This document shows, piece after piece, positions 31,182-38,625 of a stretch of DNA of 45,180 bases. The notes below the pieces were generated by a model. That model was not told the DNA's origin and ran no database searches. It saw only the letters and a program-made list of their open reading frames with translations. The first letter of the stretch is position 1. Every line of letters begins with the position of its first letter. This DNA comes from Nioella ostreopsis (GTDB taxonomy: Bacteria > Pseudomonadota > Alphaproteobacteria > Rhodobacterales > Rhodobacteraceae): NCBI RefSeq assembly GCF_004000255.1, contig NZ_RCIQ01000027.1:1-45180 (forward strand). Reading direction: 5' to 3'. Made by a program: the position numbers and the translations under genes.

Positions 31182-32381
31182 ATGACCCCGATGCGGTCTC
31201 TATACATTGATATGAATAGCTTTTTCGCCAGCGTGGAGCAGCAGGCCGATCCGTCGCTGCGCGGTAAACCTGTCGGCATTACCGCTATCAGCGCCGAATC
31301 GGGAGCCTGTGTCGCGGCGTCCTATGAGGCCAAAGCCTTCGGCGTCAAAACCGGAACGCGCGTCTACGACGCGCGCCGGTTGTGCCCAGGCATCATTTTC
31401 CGCCCGAGCCGCCACCGCCTCTACGTTCGCGTGAACCAGAAGATCGCCGGCGTCATCGACCAGATCGCAGAGCTTCAAGCCGTCCGCTCCGTCGATGAAT
31501 TTCAGGTCGCCCTCGGCGGCCAGACAGCGGAGCTGTCGGCCGCGCTCGATCTCGGCCGCCGGTTGAAGGCCGCAATTCGCGAACAGGTCGGATCGGAGCT
31601 GCGCTGTTCCGTGGGCATCGGGCCGAACCACCTGCTTGCGAAGATCGCGGGCAAGCTCGAAAAACCGGACGGGTTGCAATGGCTTGCCCCGGAAAACATG
31701 CCCGACCGTATCGCGCATCTGTCGCTTGACGATCTGCCGGGGATTTCGCACGGCATCAAAGCCCGGTTGCAGCGTGCAGCCGTTTGGGGCGTCGCGGAAC
31801 TCTATGCGCTCGATCCTCGCCACGCCCGGCAGATTTGGCGCTCCGTCGAAGGTGAGCGTTTCGTTCGAGCCTTGCAGGGCATGGAGATTCCGCTCTTGCC
31901 GACGCAGCGAAACGGCTACGGCAACTCGAAGGTTCTCGCTCCGCAGTATCGTCGGCCCGATGCCGCGCGACCGGTTGGCCGATGGCTGACTGAAAAAGCG
32001 GTCGAGCGAATGCGCCGTGACGGATTTTGCGCCCGGCGGTTTTCCCTTATGATCCGTCTTCCTGAAGGCCGCGGTTGGTCTCGCGCGAAAACCCTGACGC
32101 CGAGTCAGGATTCCGCGATTTTCCTGAAGCTGTTCGAAGCCGAATGGGTGCAGTTTCGCCACGAGCGTCACGGCTATGTGCTGTCAATCGGCGTTCACCT
32201 GGGCGAAGTCATCCCGCTTTCCGAACGGCCGGGCGAGCTGTTTCTGCCGCTGGCGCCGGGTGAGGCGAACAAGCGGGAAAAGCTGGCGGAAACCATTGAC
32301 CGGATCAATCGCCGGTTTGGTCAGAGAGTCGTCAGCTATGGGGTGCATCAGGATCATCCGGGATTCTTCGAGAAAGGGTAG
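31182..32381 (+). CDS. Y-family translesion DNA polymerase
   Basis: 399 aa. The N-terminal catalytic motif is LYIDMNSFFASVEQ (metal Asp) and the second acidic motif is SVDEFQV. SVGIGPNHLLAKIAGKLEKPDG and the helix-hairpin-helix DDLPGISHGIKARL follow. The C-terminal little-finger region runs from about 240 to 350. It resembles DinB/UmuC-type proteins; the SVDE form and length favour an ImpB/UmuC-like plasmid polymerase. It has no adjacent umuD. LexA control is indicated by the upstream box. Confidence 0.9.
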   Translation: MTPMRSLYIDMNSFFASVEQQADPSLRGKPVGITAISAESGACVAASYEAKAFGVKTGTRVYDARRLCPGIIFRPSRHRLYVRVNQKIAGVIDQIAELQAVRSVDEFQVALGGQTAELSAALDLGRRLKAAIREQVGSELRCSVGIGPNHLLAKIAGKLEKPDGLQWLAPENMPDRIAHLSLDDLPGISHGIKARLQRAAVWGVAELYALDPRHARQIWRSVEGERFVRALQGMEIPLLPTQRNGYGNSKVLAPQYRRPDAARPVGRWLTEKAVERMRRDGFCARRFSLMIRLPEGRGWSRAKTLTPSQDSAIFLKLFEAEWVQFRHERHGYVLSIGVHLGEVIPLSERPGELFLPLAPGEANKREKLAETIDRINRRFGQRVVSYGVHQDHPGFFEKG

Positions 32382-32637
32382 TTTCATGACGAATCCCGGT
32401 CGTTCGTGACCTCGTGCGGTTGCTCGAGGACACGCCCGCCCAGGACCGCGCCCTAGGCTTCGGCCGGCAAGCGGCCTGCGCCCCGAGCCTTTCCCCCTGC
32501 CCGTCCCTGCGCCAAGGTGCGCCGCCCGCCGTCTCGTCCCGAGCCACCGGGCGGCGCGGCGCATGGTCCTGTCAGGGGGCCAGTCTCGGCCCATCCGGGT
32601 AACGGTCGCTTTCGCAGCAGCGAAAGTGACTATCCAT
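32382..32637. other. gene-free GC-rich interval with backbone repeat
   Basis: No supported gene. Bases 32382-32414 repeat, with two mismatches, the last 33 bases of the window (45148-45180). A GTCGCTTTCGC / GCGAAAGTGAC inverted repeat lies near 32609-32631. This is the left edge of cargo module 2. Confidence 0.6.
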
Positions 32638-33090
32638 TCAAAGCGGCATCTCCAAAGTGGCCTTGACTGTGGAGACAACGATGGAAGTCCGGAATTTCCT
32701 GACATTCTTATCAGCGAAGAAAAACCGCTGCGTAAAGGCTTCATAGTCTTGAATGTTTTTCGCTACGACGATCATGACGAAGTCCGAGTCCCCTGCGATA
32801 CAATAGAAATTTGTGACGTGAGGGTCGTTTTTGGCCTTCCGCTTGAAGGTTTCCGTCTGTTCGACGCTGTCCCGCTCAAGATCCACCGAGACAACTGCCG
32901 TAATCCCAAGGCCGAGGGCCTGTTGGTCGAGCAATGCGACCTCCCGTTTGATGGTACCGGCCTCGCGCATGGCGCGAAGTCGGCGCTGAACAGAAGCGGT
33001 GGAAGCGCCCGTTCTTTCCGCGAGTTCCTGGATCGTGATCCGTGAGTCGCTTTGAACAAGAGCAAGAATTTTTCGATCCAAACCATCCAT
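32638..33090 (-). CDS. Lrp/AsnC-family regulator
   Basis: 150 aa. The N-terminal winged helix-turn-helix (LDRKILALVQSDSRITIQELAERTG, then STASVQRRLRAM) is followed by an effector-binding RAM domain (about 65-150). It is divergent from azlC across an AT-rich 93-base gap, the classic layout of an Lrp-type regulator controlling an amino-acid exporter. The effector is probably an amino acid handled or made by the neighbouring operon. Confidence 0.9.
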   Translation of the reverse strand: MDGLDRKILALVQSDSRITIQELAERTGASTASVQRRLRAMREAGTIKREVALLDQQALGLGITAVVSVDLERDSVEQTETFKRKAKNDPHVTNFYCIAGDSDFVMIVVAKNIQDYEAFTQRFFFADKNVRKFRTSIVVSTVKATLEMPL

Positions 33091-33183
33091 GATCGAGTAT
33101 GATCACATGCCACATATAAAGTGTAATGAAAAATCGATATTGGGGGAAAAAAGCTATATGATATTGATATAATCCACCAAATT
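33091..33183. promoter_or_regulatory. divergent lrp-azlC control region
   Basis: A markedly AT-rich gap in a GC-rich window. It has TATATGATATTGATATAAT-like alternating tracts just before azlC, suited to Lrp binding and promoter opening. Exact -10 and -35 elements are not certain. Confidence 0.5.
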
Positions 33184-33897
33184 ATGCGGTTTATGTACAC
33201 CGCAGCAGTCACCAAATCTGGCTTCGTTGCCATCCTCCCCCTGGCCGTGGGTGCCGCCCTCTACGGGTTCGCCTTCGGGTTCCTAGCTGTTCAGTTAGGC
33301 GTACCTTGGTGGTCAGTCCCTGTCATGAGCGGGCTGGTCCATGCCGGATCGGCGCAGATAGTCACAGTTGACCAGTATGCTGCGACATCAAGTGTCGTGG
33401 GGGCAGTCTTCGCAGGGGCTATTTTGAATCTGCGCTACATCGGAATCATTGCTTCCATTGCCGACATGCTCAAGGGGATGCCGCTTTGGGCGAAGCTCAT
33501 TTCTATCCATATCACCAGTGATGAAAGCTGGGCGTTAACGGTCTCCGAAGCAAACAAAGACCGATCTATCGGCGCACGCTTCCTGGTTGAAGCCGGGGCG
33601 GTAATGATCCTGACCTGGGTGACATCGACGACTATGGGTGCCATCGCTGGTTCCACAGTGCCGGATCTTGAGAAACTTGGCCTGGGTTTCGCCTTTACGG
33701 CTGCGTTCATTGCTATGGGCCGAGGCATGTGGCGGGGCCGGTCCGACCTAGCCCCTTGGGCTGTCACGTTCGCGATTGCTATTTTTGCTTCCCGATTGGG
33801 ATTTGCGACAGCGAATTCCATCGTCATCGCAACGATCGGGGGACTGCTTTTCATGCAGTTACTGCGCTTCGTCAGGAGGCAGAACCATGAACCATGA
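33184..33897 (+). CDS. azlC: AzlC-family amino acid exporter, large subunit
   Basis: 237 aa with about eight hydrophobic segments. AzlC signatures include GFAFGFLAVQLGVPWW, SGLVHAGSAQIV and AGAILNLRYIG. AzlC with AzlD forms an exporter of branched-chain and related amino acids and analogues. It is first in the operon and opposite an Lrp gene. Ribosome-site evidence for the ATG is weak; the Met at 33193 is an alternative. Confidence 0.92.
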   Translation: MRFMYTAAVTKSGFVAILPLAVGAALYGFAFGFLAVQLGVPWWSVPVMSGLVHAGSAQIVTVDQYAATSSVVGAVFAGAILNLRYIGIIASIADMLKGMPLWAKLISIHITSDESWALTVSEANKDRSIGARFLVEAGAVMILTWVTSTTMGAIAGSTVPDLEKLGLGFAFTAAFIAMGRGMWRGRSDLAPWAVTFAIAIFASRLGFATANSIVIATIGGLLFMQLLRFVRRQNHEP

Positions 33898-34180
33898 CAT
33901 TCTGTATCTGATTGGGGGGCTGGCAGTCGCTACCTATGCGATCCGCGTGCTTGGCCTGGTCACGGGGAACATGATCCAGAGGTCCCGCTTCGCTTGGGTG
34001 CTCGATGAGCTTCCAGGGCTCTTGATTGTGGCGCTCGTTGCCTCATCCCTGTCCAGCATCACTCAAGTTGGATGGCTGGCTGCGGCGATCACCCTGATGA
34101 TCGCGATTTACACCAACAATGTCGTGCTGACCATGATCGGGGGCGTCATCACTTTCGCTTTGGTCAGTAACCTACTGTAA
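33887..34180 (+). CDS. azlD: AzlD-family exporter, small subunit
   Basis: 97 aa, starting inside the end of azlC (11-base overlap) with AGGAGG ahead of the ATG. Three to four hydrophobic helices and VATYAIRVLGLVTG, FAWVLDELPGLLIVAL match AzlD. It is required with AzlC for export. Confidence 0.9.
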   Translation: MNHDILYLIGGLAVATYAIRVLGLVTGNMIQRSRFAWVLDELPGLLIVALVASSLSSITQVGWLAAAITLMIAIYTNNVVLTMIGGVITFALVSNLL

Positions 34181-34202
34181 AAAAATACTTTCGGAGGCTA
34201 TG

Positions 34203-35279
34203 ATGGACTACGCCGAACACGATTTTGAAATACGCAAGGATGTTCTTCGCCAGCTCAAGCATTTCTCTGAGCCCAGCAACGTCGCCGCCGTCCGCACCCT
34301 CGCGTTTGAATATGCTCTCATCGCAGGGTCGATTTATCTGTGCGTTGGAGTATCCTATTGGTTCTATCCGCTTGCCATCATTATCATCGGGTCTGCGCAG
34401 CGCACCTTTGCCAATATTCTTCACGAGGCTGCGCATTTTCACTTTGCCAAGAACAAACTGCTCAATTTCCTGGGCGGGACGGTTCTGACGTCTTACCTGA
34501 TCTTCCACATGTTTACGCCCTATAGAAATTCTCACGTGGGATTTCACCATCGTCATTTCGGCGACCCGGAAGATGACCCAGATTACAATTTTCACATTCT
34601 GCTGGGCCTATACGAGGCCAAAGAAAGCCACAGCCGGTTCATCTTGAAGAACCTCGTTCTGGCTCTGATCGGGTATCGATCCTGGGAGTATATCAAGTAT
34701 ATCTATCAGGACCGCATTCTCTTCACGAAGGACAAGATTGTCATCCGCATGCCGATCTCGGTCACGAGCGACCGGATCATGTTTGCTGCGACCTGGATCG
34801 TCGTCTTAGGACTGGTGACCTGGTTCAACATCTGGCTCGAATTCCTACTTTTCTGGATCGTACCGTGTTTTACAACCTACATCGCGATCGGTTGGTGTGC
34901 TGAACTCGCGGAGCACTACCCGCTGCCGGAGTCAGAGAATAAGCGCCTTCTCATGACGCGTAACCGCCATGGTTGGGCAGTCGAGAATTTCCTCTTCGGC
35001 CGGCACTATGATCGCTACCACTTGGTGCATCACATCTTTCCGACGATCCCCTTCTACAACCTCAAGAGGGCGCACGAAGTGCTCCTTGAGGACCCGTCCT
35101 ATCGGAAGTGGGATGCAATGTGGGGCGGCATCTTCACGCGGAGACATCCTGAAGAAGAGACGCTGATCTCCTACGTCAGAAAGTACAAGGATGAAATCTC
35201 GCGCGAGGAACGCGATCCAAATCGACCGAGCTTTGCTCAGCGCATCCTTCTCCAACATCCGCTGGCACAAGGAGCCTGA
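34203..35279 (+). CDS. membrane desaturase/hydroxylase-like di-iron protein
   Basis: 358 aa with four or more hydrophobic segments and three histidine boxes. These are HEAAHFH (about residues 74-80), HVGFHH (about 111-116) and HYDRYHLVHH (about 268-277). They define the fatty-acid-desaturase superfamily, which binds two irons and uses O2. The ATG at 34203 or the one at 34200 both sit behind GGAGG. Family members act on lipids but also on amino acids. RtxC, which desaturates dihydrorhizobitoxine, is the precedent I recall. Sitting between an amino-acid exporter and two amino-acid-type enzymes, an amino-acid substrate is more likely here than a lipid. This is inference. Confidence 0.85.
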   Translation: MDYAEHDFEIRKDVLRQLKHFSEPSNVAAVRTLAFEYALIAGSIYLCVGVSYWFYPLAIIIIGSAQRTFANILHEAAHFHFAKNKLLNFLGGTVLTSYLIFHMFTPYRNSHVGFHHRHFGDPEDDPDYNFHILLGLYEAKESHSRFILKNLVLALIGYRSWEYIKYIYQDRILFTKDKIVIRMPISVTSDRIMFAATWIVVLGLVTWFNIWLEFLLFWIVPCFTTYIAIGWCAELAEHYPLPESENKRLLMTRNRHGWAVENFLFGRHYDRYHLVHHIFPTIPFYNLKRAHEVLLEDPSYRKWDAMWGGIFTRRHPEEETLISYVRKYKDEISREERDPNRPSFAQRILLQHPLAQGA

Positions 35280-35282
35280 TTT

Positions 35283-36284
35283 ATGACCAAGCCAGAATTC
35301 CGTCAAGCTTCATCGCAAAATCTTCATGCTTTGCATCAGGATGTCGCAAAGGGTCTCAGGAAAATCGCTGCTCACCCTGTAATCCGTGAGAAGTTCTCGG
35401 CCGACCCATTCATCAAGCAGTTTTTCACCGAAACGGTGGCGCGATACATCATCGGCAAGTCAATGTCCGAAGCCGCCGATAAGTTCGACGTTTTGTCAGT
35501 AAAGGGATACCTCGCCGGCGTCGAGTTTGTTGGTGAGGAGATATCCGATGGCGGTCAGGTCGAGCAGGTTGTGGAGGAAAACATCCGCTTCCTCTTACAT
35601 GCGCGCGGGCGCCCGTTTTCGGATGGGCTACAGCTTGGCTTTGATCTTTCCAGTGTCGGCATGCTTATAAGCCGCGAACTCGCGATGACGAATACGGCGC
35701 GCATTGCGAAGGTGGCTGCCGAGCAAGGTGCCACGATTATGATTAGCATGGAGCGCAGCACCCAGACCGACACCATTCTGGATGCTTTTCACCAGCTGGC
35801 CCCTTCGCATGAAAATCTTGGTCTGACTATCCAAGCCTACATGCATCGTACCGAGGTTGATCTGCCCAAGCTAATCAAGACCAGGCGTAAGATCCGCCTT
35901 GTGAAGGGTGTCTATGATGAGCACTCGTCGCTGACGCTGCCGCGCGGGAAAGAGCTGGATGTTCGATATGTGGAATGCATCGAGAAGCTCGCCGAGGCCG
36001 GGTCTCGTTTCGCTGTCGCAACGCATGACCCTGCCATCATCGACATGTTGAATGCCCGCGGCCTCCTGGATGCGGCCGAAGAGCTGGAGGGGCTACATGG
36101 ATGTAACCCAAGTCTTTTCCACACACTGAACAACGAGGGGCATCGGTGCCGCATAACCGGCGTTTACGGGGAAGAATGGCTTCTTCATTTCTTGCACCGG
36201 CTTGCCGAGCATCCGCCGAATGCCCTGCAGGCGCTGGCAGATTTCTACAACCCAGACCGGGTTGTCTTCGGCGCGGACTACTGA
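35283..36284 (+). CDS. proline dehydrogenase-family flavoenzyme
   Basis: 333 aa, a monofunctional ProDH-type TIM barrel. Motifs are IRLVKGVYDE (about residues 204-213) and AVATHDP (about 244-250), with a C-terminal helix HFLHRLAEHPPN. In classic proline dehydrogenases that helix carries two adjacent arginines (Arg555 and Arg556 in E. coli PutA) that hold the proline carboxylate. Here the first is His305 and only Arg306 remains. Proline may therefore not be the substrate, or it binds differently. GGAG precedes the ATG, four bases after the desaturase stop. The chromosome normally supplies PutA, so this copy is probably biosynthetic or specialised. Confidence 0.87.
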   Translation: MTKPEFRQASSQNLHALHQDVAKGLRKIAAHPVIREKFSADPFIKQFFTETVARYIIGKSMSEAADKFDVLSVKGYLAGVEFVGEEISDGGQVEQVVEENIRFLLHARGRPFSDGLQLGFDLSSVGMLISRELAMTNTARIAKVAAEQGATIMISMERSTQTDTILDAFHQLAPSHENLGLTIQAYMHRTEVDLPKLIKTRRKIRLVKGVYDEHSSLTLPRGKELDVRYVECIEKLAEAGSRFAVATHDPAIIDMLNARGLLDAAEELEGLHGCNPSLFHTLNNEGHRCRITGVYGEEWLLHFLHRLAEHPPNALQALADFYNPDRVVFGADY

Positions 36285-36286
36285 AG

Positions 36287-37432
36287 ATGACGGCACTCAC
36301 CTCACCGCGCGTTCCAACCGCATATCTGAACATGGCCGGATCGGGGCCCGTTTCTGATGAGGTTCTGGCCGCAACTACGACATACCTGAAAATCGAGCAG
36401 CAGGTCGGGGCCTATGACACTGAGCTCGATCATCACGTCGAGCTTGACGAGCGCGTCTACGAAAATCTTGGCACCCTCTTAGGGTGCGTTGCGGCTGACA
36501 TCGCGATCTTCGACAACGCTACCCGGGCGTGGACGGAAGTCGTGAGCCGACTTTCGTTTAAAGGCGCGCGCCGCATCCTTACAACCGAATACGAATACGC
36601 TGGGAACCTTCAGTATCTGAAGGATCTCTCGGAACGGGAAGGACTCGAACTGATCACGATACCCTGTACTGATAAAGGTGAAATCGACCTAGAATGGCTG
36701 CAATCAAACATGGGAAATGACGTTGGGCTCGTGTCCGTCGTGCATGTTCCATCTTGCTGTGGCATCATAAATCCTGTTGCGACCATCGGTGAAATCCTCT
36801 CGGGATACCAAGCTGTCTACATCGTGGATGCCTGCCAGGCTGTTGGTCAGGTTCAGATTGATGTCCACGCAACCGGTTGCGATGTGCTCACTGGTGCCGG
36901 GCGTAAATTCCTGTGCGGCCCCCGGGGCACCGGGTTTGCCTTTGTCTCAGCACAGCTGAGAGCCAGGATGTCTCCCGGATTTGTCGATCTTCACCTTTCT
37001 GATATCAAAGCCGATGGCCGGATCGAAAAAGACATGGGAAATGCGCGCTTCCTCGAAATGGGGGAGCGTAATTGCGGGGCCATCATCGGCTTGTCACGGG
37101 CCATCGAGGAGGCTCTGCATGGCGGGGATCGGCTAAACGATGGCATTTTCCGAATTCGCGAAGGCGTTTCCGCTCTTGAAGGGGTCATACCGATCGATCC
37201 TGGTAGGAACCGTGGAGGTATATTTTCGTTTCGTCATAAAAAGATTCCCGCCGAAGAGGTGGTGAGGAACCTCAGAGAGCACCGGATTGCTGCCTGGCGC
37301 ATAAAGGGGTCTCATACCCCGCTTTATATGCTTCCCAGAGGACATATAGAGGGAGTGCGGTTGTCATCCAACAAGATCACAGTCGAGCATGCAGATTTGG
37401 TGGTGGCGGCGTTGAAGGATATGCTTGCTTGA
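36287..37432 (+). CDS. class V aminotransferase-fold PLP enzyme
   Basis: 381 aa from the ATG two bases after the preceding stop. Fold-type I PLP motifs are VDACQAVGQ (Asp181, cofactor pyridine nitrogen) and GAGRKFLCGPRGTGF (Lys207, Schiff base). The GRKFL-GPRGTGF form occurs in cysteine-desulfurase-like, epimerase-like and C-S-lyase members, so transamination is not assured. The last gene of the azlCD operon. It could make, racemise or cleave the amino acid that AzlCD exports. Confidence 0.87.
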   Translation: MTALTSPRVPTAYLNMAGSGPVSDEVLAATTTYLKIEQQVGAYDTELDHHVELDERVYENLGTLLGCVAADIAIFDNATRAWTEVVSRLSFKGARRILTTEYEYAGNLQYLKDLSEREGLELITIPCTDKGEIDLEWLQSNMGNDVGLVSVVHVPSCCGIINPVATIGEILSGYQAVYIVDACQAVGQVQIDVHATGCDVLTGAGRKFLCGPRGTGFAFVSAQLRARMSPGFVDLHLSDIKADGRIEKDMGNARFLEMGERNCGAIIGLSRAIEEALHGGDRLNDGIFRIREGVSALEGVIPIDPGRNRGGIFSFRHKKIPAEEVVRNLREHRIAAWRIKGSHTPLYMLPRGHIEGVRLSSNKITVEHADLVVAALKDMLA

Positions 37433-37896
37433 GGACTGTCCTGAGGCACGTAGTTTGCCCCGACGCCTCGTTCAATTGAACTTCCTGTGCGGAAATCCCC
37501 GCAGACTAGGCTAGCCTCGCGCTGGCCTTTTTTTGGGCCTTGGACGATAATCTGTGATCGCCGCGCTCGCGCGGGGATCACACTGGCAGGGGGGATTCGG
37601 GCAAGCCGAACGCCCCCTGCATCCTTGGGCCAGGCCGCGCGAGCGCGCCCTGTCCGTATCGGGAACCGCCGGTTCCCCCACGCAAGCCCCATGAGCGGCG
37701 TCAGGGGGGGTGTCCCCAACCACGGTCTCGGCCGGGGGCCGAGCTGCGTGGCCGGGTGATCCCCCTCCCCCCCTTCCTTGTCATGGAGCTTGCGCGGGCC
37801 CCCCTCCTGCCCTCGCCGGGAGGCAGGCTTTCAGGAGAGGGACGCTTCGCGGTCCTCGCCAGAAACCCCGCCCCAATTTTCGGCACCAGACCGGAT
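37433..37896. other. gene-free interval, right edge of module 2
   Basis: No gene is supported. It holds a 10-base palindrome AGGCTAGCCT (37508-37517) and a strong hairpin at 37554-37581 (GTGATCGCCGCG / CGCGGGGATCAC, one mismatch, loop CTCG). Long C- and G-runs follow, typical of a plasmid backbone junction. The hairpin may end the azlCD operon. Confidence 0.5.
37554..37581. terminator. hairpin after azlCD operon
   Basis: 12-base arms with one mismatch, loop CTCG. There is no T-run. It lies about 120 bases after the PLP gene. Confidence 0.4.
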
Positions 37897-37928
37897 AGGG
37901 CATCACCACAAGGAGGCCAGACATGGCT
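37897..37928 (+). repeat. duplicated leader (also at 1-32)
   Basis: AGGGCATCACCACAAGGAGG plus the start of the next gene matches bases 1-32 with a single difference (C for T before the ATG). It supplies the AGGAGG ribosome site to both ardC and the DUF3768 gene. The upstream extent at the left copy is cut by the window edge. Confidence 0.8.
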
Positions 37929-38321
37929 GATATTCATTCGGAAAACACCGCAGAGGCGGCTGTCGAGGCAGCGCGGGTCGCGCTTATCGCAAGACAGAAC
38001 GACCGGTTCCGCACCACATGGGGCGCTGACTTCACCGTTCCCGGCCAGATTGTCATGACGCGCGGCGTGGCCGCACTGTCGCACGAGGCACAGGTGGCGA
38101 TCATGGTCGCGGTCATGCAGTTTTCCGAGTTCACCGAGGACAACGACCCTTACGGCACCCACGATTTCGGCATCTTCACCGTGGCCGAAGGCGAACGCGA
38201 GGTTCGGCTTTACTGGAAAATCGACCTCTACGACGCGGGCTATGAGTTCGGTTCCGACGATTGCGCGGACACCACTAAGACCCGCCGCGTGCTGACCATC
38301 CTTCTGCCCGAGGAATACTGA
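37923..38321 (+). CDS. DUF3768 protein
   Basis: 132 aa. The family core is clear: QNDRFRTTWG, IVMTRGVAALS, FSEFTEDNDPYGTHDFG, LYWKIDLYDAGYEFGSDD, and the end VLTILLPEEY. DUF3768 proteins are frequent on alphaproteobacterial plasmids next to parB and antirestriction genes; their function is unknown. It shares its leader with ardC, so it is probably expressed at the same time. Confidence 0.88.
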   Translation: MADIHSENTAEAAVEAARVALIARQNDRFRTTWGADFTVPGQIVMTRGVAALSHEAQVAIMVAVMQFSEFTEDNDPYGTHDFGIFTVAEGEREVRLYWKIDLYDAGYEFGSDDCADTTKTRRVLTILLPEEY

Positions 38322-38440
38322 GTTCGGTTGCGGGGTCTCTCCCTGCCCCGCGCCGAGGCTGGCCTGTCGAGCAGGCCCAAGGGAGGGGCGGCAAGCGCCT
38401 CTCCCACCCCCTCACCACAACGGAAAGGAAGGTGAAATCA

Positions 38441-38551
38441 ATGAGCAATGAAACCATGAAGCGCCGCATTGCCGAGGCTTGGGCGCTTCTCAGGAAGGGC
38501 GATCACTTTGGCATCGGACGCCGCTTCCTGATCCAGCACGGGGCCATCTAA
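38441..38551 (+). CDS. 36-aa basic micro-protein
   Basis: 36 aa (MSNETMKRRIAEAWALLRKG and so on), one amphipathic helix and a short basic tail. AGGAAGG lies 10 bases before the ATG, and the gene sits between DUF3768 and parB in the same orientation. Function unknown. Confidence 0.45.
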   Translation: MSNETMKRRIAEAWALLRKGDHFGIGRRFLIQHGAI

Positions 38552-38625
38552 GCCCCCTCGCCTCAGCCCGTCAGGGCTGGGGCACCGATAACACAAAAAC
38601 TCACCACACGACAAGGATAAGACCC

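Noticed and set aside
26021-37432. The cargo as a phage-defence island
   Set aside because: Apart from general SOS genes, no nuclease, helicase, TIR, abortive-infection or CRISPR component is present. The gene content is metabolic and transport.
37433-37896. Possible gene in the GC-rich stretch after the PLP gene
   Set aside because: Open frames are short, low-complexity and without start signals. Long C and G runs indicate non-coding backbone.
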